Source: Pyrus communis (Eukaryota; Streptophyta; Magnoliopsida; Rosales; Rosaceae). Taken from it: DNA of 64,000 bases. The DNA is taken from contig NC_084809.1 of assembly GCF_963583255.1 (NCBI RefSeq), positions 3,647,501-3,711,500 on the forward strand, in the 5' to 3' direction. Made by a program: the position numbers and the translations under genes. Numbering within the stretch: position 1 is the stretch's first letter; each line of letters starts with the position of its first letter. Below, in pieces: positions 42,422 through 54,594 of this stretch. The notes under the pieces were generated by a model. That model worked only from the letters and a program-made list of their open reading frames with translations, was not told the DNA's origin and ran no database searches.

Positions 42422-44773
42422 GTTCTTTTCCATTGCCCAGCCCACTTTAGGGTTTAGGGCTTAGTCTTTTTTTATGGTCCCAGCCCACCTTTTGTTTTTA
42501 TGCCCAATAGCCTTTTTTTTTTTTTTTTTAATTTCTAATTTTTTCCTACACCATTTCTCACATATTTTTCACCATTCCATACTATTTTACTTCATTTTAT
42601 TTCAATTCTTCACATTCCATACTATAGCCCTTTGGCTTTCGGTTGAAGATGGTTTTTTGTGACAGGGCTAAAACAAGCCCTATGGCCCTTGGTTGGAGAT
42701 GGTAAGAAATATGGTCCTGCACTGTTCATTAAAATATTAATTTCTTGGAGGGCCAAAGGGTTAAAACGAACCCTCTGACCAGTCTTTGGTTAGAGATGGC
42801 CTAATAGGCTTGGCAATTAGCTAGGGTTGAATGATGAGAGGTGAATTTTACACACATTTTTAAGTTCTAACACACTTTTCTTTATTTTTTTTATATATTT
42901 GATTGAATAATCAAACAGAAACACCGAGCATGATTAAACTTTAAAAGAAATTAACATGATGTCTATTTATCATTTTCCTTGAATTATACCTTCTCTTAAC
43001 TCGGATTCTCGTCGAGTTGAGCTTTATTCAATTAGCACCGAATCTGCCTCGAAAGGTTAATAGTATATTTGATTAGTTGTGTTTTTTCATTTGACATAGA
43101 ACAATTCTCTGCCGTTCAACAAGTATGCGTTTTTGACAACCCACAATGCCTTTGCAATTGACGGAGAGCCATCTCATACTGGAATTCCTCGCGTTACCTT
43201 CAACAATCAAGAAGAAACTGTCACTCAACAGCTCAATGTATTGCATCCTTCATTCATATACGTGTAGGCCTTGTGCCTTTTCAATTTTGTTCAGAAGTTG
43301 TTATTAGCACTCTCGAAAAGGTCATCATGCACAAAGTGCAGCCTTATATGCATGATGACTTGTTAAGAGTGTTAATAGCAGCTCTCTTTTAGTCGTGTAT
43401 CTCATTACTCATTGACTTCTTACAGGGTGGAGTTCGAGCCTTGATGCTGGATACGTATGATTTTAAAGATGATGTGTGGTTGTGCCATTCTTTTAAAGGA
43501 GAATGCCATGACTTTACTGCATTTGTAAGCAATACCATCTGCCATACTTCATTTTCTTCTTGTATATATATTCTTTGAGATTAAGAAACTTGCACACAAA
43601 ATGTATTTGCCTCAACCTTGCTTCCCAAATATGTAGGGACCAGCTATAGATACACTGAAGGAAGTTGAAGCATTTTTATCAGCCAACCCATCAGAAATTG
43701 TGACATTGATATTAGAGGACTATGTGGAAGCTCCAAATGGATTGACAAAGGTCTTCGACGCTTCCGGGTTGAAGAAATATTGGTTTCCCGTGACAAGCAT
43801 GCCCAAAAATGGCCAGGACTGGCCACTAGTTAGTGACATGGTTGCCAAGAACCAAAGGCTACTTGTGTTTACTTCAAAAAAAGCCAAGGAACAATCCGAA
43901 GGAATCGCTTACCAGTGGAACTACATGGTTGAAAACCAATGTAAGAAGCAAACATACCAACTTCATTCTTTTAAAATATTATCAAATGATTTTCCATCTG
44001 TTATTAAGTTACCTGGAGCTGGATCCATATCGACAAGCATATTGCATTATCTAGTATTGGTAATGTTGCCTGCATTGTTGATATACTATCGATACTTTGA
44101 GTACATAATTGTTGATATGGATCCCGCTACATCTACCGTGGTCAGCATGCCTCTTAAGGAAGGGGAATGTATGAATGAATGTCTTACTTTACAACACCAA
44201 ACTTTGCAGATGGGGATGATGGAATGAAGGAAGCTTGTTCAAATAGAGGACAATCATCACCTCTTGATGACAAGACCAAATCTTTGGTTTTGGTGAATTA
44301 TTTTGCTTCTGTTCCCATTAAGAAAGGCAGTTGCGTAGATAACTCTGGGAATCTGATTAACATGCTTTACACTTGTCATGGAGCTGCTGGCAACCGATGG
44401 GCTAACTTTGTTTCTGTTGATTTTTACAAGGCATGCCTTTTTTTCTCCCCTGTTTAATAACCTCTGATTTAAATTTAGGTCTGAAATTTAAATTAGGGAA
44501 ACTTTACTCATTTATACATGTATGGTTCTTGATGCAGAGGAGTGATGGAGGAGGATCGTTTCAAGCTTTAGACAATCTCAATGGGGAGCTCTTGTGTGGA
44601 TGTAACGATATACATGCATGTGTGGTAAGCTAAGAAACTTTGGTTCTTGTTCACCAAAATAATTTTTTGTATTGTAGCAAAGTTTCTTCATAAAAATATA
44701 TCTTCTTTTTTTTTTTAATAATTTATGTTCTCGATTGCAGCCAGGATCACCTCCAGGGTCTTGCAAGCCATAG
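41297..44773 (+). CDS. PI-PLC X-domain-containing secreted protein (At5g67130-like), 8 exons
   Basis: Exons 41297-41428, 41526-41648, 43100-43237, 43426-43524, 43637-43940, 44210-44430, 44538-44624 and 44741-44773 give 378 residues (365 from the second ATG at 41336). A signal peptide is followed by an EGF-like Cys cluster (CSTDADC...CGSCPQGFSGTRC) and a phosphatidylinositol-specific phospholipase C X domain with catalytic-type His100 (TTHNAF) and His152 (WLCHSF). There is no Y or C2 domain, as usual for this family. It ends GSCKP without the GPI tail I expect from memory of At5g67130. The intron after 44430 uses a GC donor (AAG|GCATGC); the K-R junction it gives fits family homologues. Activity and substrate are unproven for this family. 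Confidence 0.9.
41657..41738. repeat. 41-bp tandem repeat in PI-PLC intron 2
   Basis: ACCTACCTACCCCC...AAAATTTGGACACTTA repeated twice with a one-base length difference, starting about 8 bp into the intron. Confidence 0.9.
42225..42802. mobile_element. Non-autonomous PIF/Harbinger-like element in PI-PLC intron 2
   Basis: Left end GGTCATCTCCAACC and right end inverted GGCCATCTCTAACC, flanked by TAA on both sides, fitting the 3-bp TWA target of PIF/Harbinger elements. Inside are a 26-T run (42396-42421) and repeated AGGGCTA and GGTTGGAGATGG words. No transposase. Confidence 0.5.
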
Positions 44774-47700
44774 GAGTGACAATACAAATTCATTTAATAA
44801 AGCTTAAATCTGTAAGAGAACTGTAGGAATATTGCAAGGAATCAGCATGGTTTGTAATTGCTCTTTGGAAAAAAAAATATATATTGAAATTCCTTGTCAC
44901 TTCCTTCTTAGTAGATGAAAGATGTTGTCACTCGAAAACTACCAGTTTACTCTTCAATCCTGTAAGGCTCATATAACTCGATTTTTTCACACGAACTATT
45001 TGTGTTAATGATAATTAGTTAGATGGATAAAATACAAAATGGATTCAATATCGAATTTGAGCACCTCTACGATATAGACTTCAACATTAAATGATGTCAT
45101 CTAAAACATCGTCACAAACAGTGTATGTCATAACTAAGTAGCTCCAAGGGGGATCGGATGGCTAATGTTAGCAACAACATTACTCATTTTTTAACGATAT
45201 ATAGTTATACTAAATCCAGATTTGTTTTTTTTATACAATATGACATTTAGGGGTTCGTAAGAAAACAATATGGAAGTCCACGAACAACAGTATTACATAA
45301 GAAAAATGGTTTATAAATTAACCAACAAGTGTCCTTCCAAGTGAATAAAAACTGCATTAGTATTACATGAAATATTTTTCCAGAACGTACATGATTAACT
45401 TGAGAGAATTTATGGAAGTGCATGAACAACTTAGTTCATACACGTTTAATATGTGGAAACTTGTAATGATTTCCAGCTGTCTATTGAAGGCAAAACATCC
45501 TGTGATGGAATCCTATGCTATATATTTTCAAAGTACTTATCAGAATCATTTTATTTTAATTTTGTTTTCTTAATTTGTTTATGCTGCATGAAACTAAAAG
45601 CTCAGAACTTTGGCTTTAATTATTTTGTATTTGTATAGGTAACCAAAAACAAAGTATAATGTATTCCATGCTGTCTTGTGCAAACAATGGGCTACATTGA
45701 TGGAAAGTGAGTATTAGATAACACAAGGAAAACCCCTTAATTATCCTTTCATGCATTGTCATGGGAACCAACCAACCACTGATAGTACTAAAATGATCGC
45801 ACCTTGTTTAGTTAGGTTTAGTCTGTACCAATAATTGAGCTGTACAACATCTGTATCCAAAATCTATAATTGTTTTAGTTTTCATTTGTTCCCCTTAGTT
45901 CATTAATTCTCTCTCTCTCGGTTGATTTTGGAGAAGAAGAATCGAACATCTTAGTGAGTACATACTATAACAAACTTGAGACTATAAGCCTCTTGCAATC
46001 CTTATTTTTTCTAACATAGTTTTGTGTTTTTTTTTTCCTTTTTTTCTTGTTTAATTTGTTTTTTTTAACACAATCCATATTACACAACTAGGAGGAGAGA
46101 GAGTTTAATTCCGTATGGCAATGAGTTGTCGAGAAAAACCCTAACTACCATAACAATTTACCACTTGCATCGCAATGTATTATTTCTTTGTTTTGTTCGA
46201 CCTATATTAGGAGTAGATTGATGGATTTAATTGATGTCTCATCGATGCTAATTACAAGCAAATTAAAAAACTAAAATTGAAGTAAAGTTTTTTTTTTGGT
46301 GAATAAAACCAAAGTAAACGTACATATTGAAGTGGATGTCACGTTCACTTAATCACTAGGGACCTGCAGGGGCAATATTTCCACGCATAGCAACAAACTG
46401 GATAATCTAACCTTAACCTTAGTAGGCTAATGTCTGGTTGAATTTTATGATCTTTGACCTACTACCCAAACGAAGAAAAGGAAAGAAAAGAACGTGAATA
46501 AAGTTTGATTAAAGGATATAGGTCTATACCAATAAAACAAGTGCACTTGACTATAAGTAATCAAATTATCAGCTCAATTTGGTGATTTCTAAGATTTGAT
46601 TCGGTCAAATTCATGACTCGTGAGTGTGACCAAGTTTAATTTTTCTTATTACACTGTATTGTTATAGACTTGAAGCTTCCCCAAAAAACTGAAATTCTTG
46701 CTGATCACTAGTCAGTGACTCAGTGGTCAAATTTAACTTATTAGAAATCAGGGCTAAATTCTAAAGAACTTATATTTGTTCAGAATTTTAGCCATCCAAG
46801 ATCTAACATTTCTGGCATCACCGACTGGATGGGTAGTCGTGAAACTAGCTAACTAAGAGATTCGAAGTTAAAGAGGTCATAATCTGATGAATCCAGAGTC
46901 AAACAATGCATGCATTCCCAGTAGTTTAGTTAGAGTCGAGTAGCTAATTAAATCTTATATTATGTTCCCAATTCATCTTAAGGATCTTAATTGGTGTGGA
47001 GCATGTGAGTTGGTAGGTTAGGAGGCATCCAAACACATGCTAGCAATCTTGAGCGAAGGAATAAAAATATTTATATTATTTGTAAAATCAATGTCCTTAG
47101 GTTCAATTATACAGTGGATAGGAATAATATAGGATATCAGATCAACTTGTGATTACCTAATTAATATTACTTTAACCAGTAACATGCTTCGAATTCGATG
47201 TTGCTTTTGTGCCAGAATAATGGGTTTCATGTTATTGGTGTATCATGAATGAAGCATTAGAAAAATGTTTTTTTTTTTTTTTTTCTTTTCTAATTTTACA
47301 TATTCATGGGTATTTTGTGATGCAATGTTCACTGCATGTATTTTATATCATTTGGACTATGAATATGTGTTCGTGGAGTACTCTTGTCGTCAACGCACTA
47401 CTCAATAGCTACGGATTGATTGAAGAATTCCCTATACACATTATATTATTTCGCTCAAAAGGGCTGAATAATGCAAGATCTGTTGAGAAATCTTTTATTG
47501 GCACACAACACATTCTCTAATCTGTTATACTGCAAAAACGTACAGATTAGTTGAAAATATAATCATGTCTGAATCTAGATCATGCAGGGGTTATTACTAA
47601 TACGTTCCTTAAGTATATTTCTTTCCACCTTTTTCTTTGGTTTGGATTTCTGAAAACGAGCCCTCATCATGACCTAACTTAATTCTCTTCATATTTTTTC

Positions 47701-49762
47701 ATTTCATGTTCACGGCATAGGCATGTGTAGCACTTGTGTGCATTAACAAGACTAACTAACATGTCGCATCCTATATATTAACACATGAATGCGCAAGTGT
47801 ATAAATTAAAGATGTTTGTTTTTATGAATGAAATGAAAATTAAATTTCTTGTGACAAAACATTGAAATGATCAATCAATGGTTGGATATTGTGGGTAGGG
47901 GGGGTTGGGATGATGGATATCGATCGATCGATCACTAGGAGCTGAGTGTCTGGTACTTGTCAATATTATATATTCCACAAAGGTACCAAGGACGATTACG
48001 AAACACCCACGAGGGGGTAACATGCAAATGAAATTGGGCATATCGTTTGATCCATAATTGATAATTCCATTGTTGTTTGTTAATGCACACAACTACACCA
48101 CAGGACTAGACCAGCCCCTGTCTGTGTGTGGAGAGCCCCACCACAAGCTTCATCCTTGCTCACTCGTTGTGTCCAAGCAGCCACCCGATCACGTGGGTTT
48201 TGGCACCCATGCCCATATGTAACCATTAGCTTACCTAATCTGGATTCCTGGACTCAACTCACCCAAGCAGCTCAAGCTCAATGCATGCATGGCGAGCGAG
48301 TCTGCTCGTAATCTGTTGTATATTTTCTTCACGAGCATCACTCATCAAGTTCCTCACTCGTGGTAAATAATTAGTGTTGCAGACACAAAAAGACTATCTC
48401 CAATTTAAGAGAGTATGTACAGTATTACTCTAGATGGAGATGAGAATGTATACACAAACACACATTCAAGCAACATAAATAATATAATTTTAAAAATACA
48501 ATAGTGGGAAGGAATGAAAGAAACAACAGCAAAGACAAGCAATTATGCATCACTACAAATTGCAATTGGGGACCCTTTCACACATGGGAGTGGGGGTGCT
48601 CACCCTTCTGCTGTGGAGCCAACCAAGGTACCTAAAGTTTTATCAGAATCTTTTCCAAAATTGTTGCTTGGAACCACATACGTACTTATTGCCTCCCCAA
48701 GCTTTTCATCATAATCTCTCCAACTTACATAATTATAAACACTAATTATATGTATATCAATTGTTAGTTTCTGGATATTATATATATACCCAAACTAGCT
48801 GGTACCTAGATATGTAATATATTTATAAATTGGAAGATTTGTCTGTCTAGGGCAGAGAGAGCACGTACAAATTAAAGAGAAGGGACGCATCGCATGCACG
48901 AGTTTGCATGGGAGTACAATAATATTGGGATTAGGTTTTTTATTTTTTTATTTTTGTATTTTATCTGAAAGAGTGTAGTAGGCCTTTATTATGGGCATCA
49001 AGTAGCTGAAAGTTTACTGGAGTATAAGATAGAAAAGGAAACCCTAGTTATGCAAACGGACGTACGTATGTATGTCAATGCCCATGGCCCTGGCCAATTG
49101 GCCACATACCAGCACGCGTGACCTGACCTCTTCTCTGCAGGACTGCCACGAGCAAAAACTAGCTAGCTAGGAATTGGCAAAGCCAGAGGACTTGTGGTAC
49201 TTTAGTGGCCCTTCTACAACTAGCAACTACCAACGTAAGTAACTATCTGGATATATGGTTGATTTTTATCAAGAAGTTCCCTCGATCGACATAATTACGT
49301 TCAACCGTAATTGCAGCTTTGGTTTTGTTAGTTTAAATCTTCCAATTTAGAAGCTGCGACACATGACAAGGGACACATGCAAGTTAGCCTCGGTTATATA
49401 ATAAAACAAGCTAGGGATGGGTTGATCTTCGAGAAAGGAAAATTATACAGTGGTGCCCCATGCGCAGCCCGTTTGACATGAATAAATACAGAATTGGGAG
49501 TTCGGTGCAATGCGTCAAGCGTACAAAATTGTAATTTGAAAAGAATAGTAATGAGAAAGCACAATTGTTTAATAAAAAATCTTAGACGATGTTAAAATAT
49601 GAAACAAAAAATGTATACCCCTTGATTTTTGAATTAACACATAGTAATTACCAGTGGAAATTATTAAGTAATTGTTCATGCAATTAATATTACGAAGAAT
49701 CCATGACCAAACAATAGTGGGTTCCAAATATTCCTAGGAACAATTAAATCTGTTTGTGAATG
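44774..49762. other. Large gene-free stretch
   Basis: Nothing that I can support as a gene in 5 kb. The sequence is AT-rich with T runs (46028-46075, 47270-47285), GATCGATCGATC near 47925, and CATGCATG and CTAGCTAG words. The region 48510-48720 has somewhat higher complexity and two overlapping short frames without recognisable features; it might be a non-coding transcript or a decayed repeat. Confidence 0.4.
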
Positions 49763-49911
49763 AAGAGAGACTTTTCAATGTGGCTGAAACGGAACAGTAT
49801 GTTATATGTCATTATACAAATAAGGAGATTTTTTTTCTTTCTATTATCATTCTATTTCTATAATCACACATTGCGTACGTACTCGTGTTTTAGGTATATT
49901 GAAAGTTCTCT
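49763..49911. mobile_element. MITE of the TTTTCAATGTG family
   Basis: AGAGACTTTTCAATGTG at the left and, inverted, AGAACTTTCAATATAC at the right. The middle has ATATGTCATTATACAAATAA. The same organisation occurs at 60898-61048 and 61084-61231. The right end directly touches the next element. Confidence 0.6.
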
Positions 49912-49912
49912 T

Positions 49913-50891
49913 GGGGGCGTTTGTTTGCCCTCACTAACTCGGACTGGACTGGACTGGACTAGCTATTAGTCCAATACTGTGTTTGTTCCATGCTGGGACT
50001 AACATTAATGAGACTAAAGGGGACTAGCATGGACAAAACCCTTCACTAAGAGGTCTTAGTGAGACCCTCCAATAACCAGTGGACTAGCTAAGACTATCCT
50101 CTATTTCTCGTCCTTGTCATGCTCAACGACCACTCCCGACAGACTCCTCGTCATTGTCAGTCACCTAGATCAATCATTAACTTCCCGACTCTCTTTTAGA
50201 TCCATTTCACAACCAACTTTCATATAAAATATACCAAATTGAAGCTGGGAGTGACAAGATTACGATTTTACTTGAATCGAGGCCAAAATGTGGTCGAATG
50301 TGGCCGGAAAATGGCCTGGAAGTCTCGGCCTGTTTGGGCTTCTTCAAATCCATGACAAATTTGAGCATGCAAAGCTAAGATCTCGGTCCAGGGATGGTGA
50401 TGAATTTTTTGGCGGTGCTAACTTCATCCAATTTAATGAGGGTTGGCCAAAAAACACATCGGGAAACCTGCAACTCGTCGGGAAAATTGGAGTCGTGAGG
50501 TTCCGTTCGAACAAAGCATAGCTAGAGAGGGAGGGAGGACAGAGAAATAGAGACTGGAATCAATAAGGAGTTTGACCAGGAATGAGAAAGAGACATGAAT
50601 TGAGAGGTCTGAGAGGAAAAAAAGAGGGAGAGGGTGGGACGATGAGAGAAGAGGAAAAGAGTGGGACGGAAATGGTAGGAAAAGATGGAGAAAAAGATAA
50701 GATCATAGTAAAATATTAATAATTTATATATTAAATAAAATAATATTAGAATTTGTTATTATCCAGTTTCTTAGTCCAATACTGCACCAAACGCTTCACT
50801 AAGTTAGTCTAGTTTAGTCTAGTCTAAGCCAGTCCAGCTTAGTCCTTGAAGCTAATCCAGTCCGAGATAGTCCGGCGCAACAAACGTCCCC
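49913..50891. mobile_element. Non-autonomous DNA transposon, 979 bp, terminal repeats GGGGRCGTTTGTT
   Basis: The left end GGGGGCGTTTGTTTGC and the right end inverted GGGGACGTTTGTTGCG continue into CTCGGACTGGA on both sides. GGACTGGACT-type subrepeats occur near both ends. No transposase. A target duplication could not be identified, so the superfamily is open. Confidence 0.65.
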
Positions 50892-51077
50892 TTAGTGAAT
50901 GAGAAAGGATCAATTCTGCTTAGGTGATATTGTTCGTAGGGGAAACACACGTGTTGTAATACCAATAGGACGTAGTTTTCTTTTTGTCTAATCACTCATT
51001 CAGCATAAAAGGGCAAAGAAACAATAATGGAATTCAAGTAGTCACTTCTGTTCTGTATTATGTGTGTGTGTGTGTGT

Positions 51078-51122
<45 letters not shown>

Positions 51123-52336
51123 TGCGTGTTTGTATATGCTAAGATTTCTAACCTAAGCCATATTAATTACAGGATTTATTCATTTGATTTGTTATTTCTC
51201 TAACTGAAAAATAAAGGAACTAAAAGTAGTTTAAGAGGTACTATTCTCTTAAGTAGAGATAAAATAACAATTCATCTTATAACGTTTTTGTATAACTTAT
51301 TACGTAACTTAATGAATGAATGAACAATAAAGGTTGTACATACTAAGGTATACTATGGCTATGATAATTTCTCAAACAAACAAAAAGGTGCAACTTGTAC
51401 AGAGGGATTTGACGAGCTATGAGTTGACCAAAAATATAATGAGCCATGACTATGAGCACTTAACTACATATAGCTTCTGGTCGCCCATCTTTACCGACAG
51501 TACGACTTTGCCGGAGTAACAGTACAAGGTTAAAATAGAATATTGTTATTAACCCCAGGTAAGAAGTAAAGACAAGCGTGGGTGAAAGAGGTGACAGATA
51601 GCAAAGAGACAGAAGCAAAGGGGTAAAATTTATCAGAGAGCCAGGGCAAGAAGAAGAAGAAGGGTTGAGAGAGAAAGAGAAGCAAAGAACAAATCAATCA
51701 ATTCAGCGAATAAAACAGGTGCACGTGGATAGACCTACCACACGTGCACACAATCATCATATGGGAATGGGGAGTGGGTTTGTGGTTTGGATAAAGATGT
51801 CAAGAAACTACAAAACAAACAAAGAAACAGCGAAAAATCTTTACCATGCATCTTTCTGTCAAGGGATCCTTTGGATTTTAGGGCACCCGTTTACCACTTC
51901 TGCACAAATATTTTTAATTATTTCATTTTATAAAAATAGTTTTTGTTTAATATTTGTTTTGTCTATTTATTTTCCAAGTTCAGAGCTTGGGAACTGAGAT
52001 TTGTGAGTCTCAAGACGTTTCTCAGTGGCACTGGCATGTAGTTGATACTTGACATATTTTACACCGACTGCTTCAATTTACTGTCGTAAAAAGAGAGTTT
52101 TGATTATTCTTTGCCCTTTTTTGGCCGGCCAAAAGATTGACTTTTAGGGTTTCCACTTTTTGTTTTCCTCACTTTAGGGTTTCACTTTCTGTTTTCCATG
52201 TTTTATTTCACTTAATCTTTTCTCATTATGCATCATGCATGTCACATATATAATGGAGAAATCATGTTGTGTAACAGGAAAACAATCTTTCAACATAATG
52301 GTGAGCAACCTAAAGTTTCGAACATTATAGAGCTAA
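50892..52336. other. Intergenic with a (GT)n(AT)n microsatellite
   Basis: No gene. A compound microsatellite spans 51060-51120. 51540-51720 is purine-rich (AGAAGAAGAAGAAGGG). Nothing else recognised. Confidence 0.5.
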
Positions 52337-52536
52337 TGTTACATCCCACATCGTTCAGGGAAGTAGATCATATAAGCCTTATATGTATATTCCCATCTCT
52401 ACTTAGCACGAGGCTTTTTGGGAGTTCACTGGCTTCGGGTTCTATCGGAACTCCGAAGTTAAGCGAGTTCGCCCTCCTTAGGGGCCCGACGTCCTCGTTG
52501 GCACACCACGGATAGAGATTGGCTCTGATACCAAAT
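52337..52536 (+). mobile_element. Cassandra-type TRIM LTR fragment with 5S-like sequence
   Basis: Starts TGTTACATCCCACATCG and contains GGCTTCGGGTTC and CGGAACTCCGAAGTTAAGCG (52445-52465), which matches the A-box side of plant 5S rRNA. Shortly after, at CGAGTTCG, the 5S-like text breaks and is replaced by other sequence ending in GGCTCTGATACCA, the complement of the tRNA-Met primer site. Cassandra elements are TRIMs whose LTRs carry 5S promoters (established knowledge). Confidence 0.8.
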
Positions 52537-53040
52537 TGTCACATCCCGGCCCGAGTCCCCACCACATCCTAGGCTCGACTCCACCGTAACACGATATTGT
52601 CCTCTTTGGGCCCCGACCACACCCTCACGGTTTTGTTTCTGGGAACTCACATGAGAACTTCCCAGTGGGTCACCCATCATGGGAATGCTCTCGCCCGAAC
52701 ACCACGGCCAGGGATTGGCTCTGATACCAAATTGTCACATCCTGGCCCGAGTCCCCAACCGTAGCACTATATTGTCCACTTTGGGTCCTGACTACACCCT
52801 CACGGTTTTGTTTCTGGGAACTCACATGAGAACTTCCTAGTGGGTCACCCATCATGGGAATGCTCTCGCACGAACACCACGGCCAGGGATTGGCTCTAAT
52901 ACCAAATTGTCACATCCTGGCCCGAGTCCCCACCACATCCTAGGCTCGACTTCACCGTAGTACAATATTGTCCGCTTTGGGCCCCGACCACGCCCTCACG
53001 ATTTTGTTTCTGGGAACTCACATGAGAACTTCCCAGTGGG
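52537..53040 (-). mobile_element. Three tandem inverted Cassandra half-units
   Basis: Units at 52537-52732 (196 bp), 52733-52907 (175 bp, lacking a 21-bp block) and 52908-53040 (truncated). Read on the minus strand each complete unit runs from the primer-site motif TGGTATCAGAGCC (TGGTATTAGAGCC in the second) to the 5S C-box-like ATGGGTGACCCACTGGGAAG and on to the LTR end GGGATGTGACA or AGGATGTGACA. So only the right half of the LTR plus PBS is amplified. Confidence 0.85.
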
Positions 53041-53101
53041 TTATCTAAAATTTTATATGCTTGAAAGTTGAAATGGCCTATCTACTATAAATTTGGTTAG
53101 C

Positions 53102-53378
53102 TGTTACATCCCACATCGCCTAGGGGAGTGGATTGTGAAAGCCTTATATGCATATTCCCATCTCTACCTAGTGCGAGGCATTTTGGGAGCTCACTGGCTT
53201 CAGGTTCCATGGGAACTCCGAAGTTAAGTGAGTTTGCAAGAGAGCAATCCCATGATGGGTGACCCACTGGGAAGTTCTCGTGTGAGTTCCCAGAAACAAA
53301 ACCGTGAGGGTGTGGTAGGGGCCAAAGCAGACAATATCGTGCTACGGCGGAACCGAGCCTAGGTTGTGGTAGAGAGAT
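53102..53378 (+). mobile_element. Cassandra-type TRIM LTR, nearly complete
   Basis: TGTTACATCCCACATCGCC followed by a complete 5S-like segment: GGGAACTCCGAAGTTAAGTG (A box side) through ATGGGTGACCCACTGGGAAG (C box side). The end lacks the GGGATGTGACA terminus, so it is 3' truncated. Confidence 0.85.
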
Positions 53379-54555
53379 TACAAGGACTAACACACAACCA
53401 ACACTCCTCCAAAATTCTATAAATACCCATCCATTTGTTCACTAATCCATAAAAAATAAAAAGTCAATTTTCTCATATTTCACTTCCTTTTTTTTTTAAT
53501 TTAAATTTTTTTACAACAAAATGTTCATACTAATAAAACAAGATAGATTATGCAAAACTATTTCCAAAATTATTAGCCAAAAAAAAAAAACAAACAATGA
53601 AATACAAAAGTTTAATAAATTACTAGCATTTGCCTACACACTTTGTGTGTATGAACACATTTTTTTAGAAAATGAGAAGGAGAGAGGGAGAGAGGGAGAG
53701 AGGGAGAGAGAAAACATGGGAGGAGTGGGAGGTTTTTGTTATTGGTTTTTTTTTCTTTTTTTTAATATTGGAGGCATTTTAACATCACCTGTAAGTAAGG
53801 TTTCAATAAAAACACTAAAATTTGGACCTGTGAAATTACATTATTGCCCATCATTTTTTTTTGAGTAATAGAAGACTAATTTGTCTTTTCACCCTCTTTT
53901 AGTTGACAAAGAGGGTTTTATTAATTAATAGAGATAAAGTTGTAGGTGAGAGTTACAGGTCCCTTATCATTTGAGGAAAATTTTGACTAACCTTAGGTAT
54001 AGATAAATAATTAAAAATACATACCTAAATTTTAGATCCTTGGATTGGAGATAGCCTTAAGAATTTTTCTTTAAAAAAAAAAGATAATCTAAACTATTTG
54101 ATAAGAGAGATTACGAGGACTAACACCCTATCATGGCCATCCAAATCCCACATCTGCATAATGTTCATGCTTTTGAATTAATAAAACAAATTAAGTTATC
54201 AATTACAACTTAATGTGCCTTGATGAATTGCGTACGCACACACACATCCCCATCCACCCGTGTTGTATAAGAGATCAATAATTTAGAGGAAATAATTGGT
54301 TGGGTACCCATCTCTGCCGCTCTGGCCTGAAAAAGTAGAAGAGAACAAAATAGAGGCCCTCGTGCAACTGGATGTGTCAATGTACATCACAACTTTATAT
54401 CACATAATTATTCATTCATATTCATATAAATATTAATTTCATCAAAAAAGCAAAGAGCTTTTGCATGAAGTGCATGTGTGCGTTTGTGTGGGTAGACATT
54501 CTTCCATTTCTCTCTTCTGCCCCTCTGCAGCAGCCAACCATATGGCCCCTTACCA
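53379..54555. other. Intergenic with a GGGAGAGA tract
   Basis: No gene. A (GGGAGAGA)n-like run lies at about 53672-53711 and the rest is AT-rich. Confidence 0.5.
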
Positions 54556-54586
<31 letters not shown>

Positions 54587-54594
54587 TTCTCTCT
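54556..54594. repeat. Run of 39 C
   Basis: An uninterrupted C homopolymer following TACCA and preceding TCTTCTCTCTC. Long poly-C is much rarer than poly-A in plant DNA. It may form i-motif or G-quadruplex structure, and its exact length is the least reliable part of an assembly. Confidence 0.9.

Noticed and set aside
44433..44633. Read-through frame across PI-PLC exon 7 and the preceding intron
   Set aside because: It is in a frame inconsistent with the spliced product; the GC-AG intron gives the conserved junction.
52459..53393. Repeated frames of 61-98 codons over the Cassandra cluster
   Set aside because: They follow the 5S-like LTR units, which are non-coding.
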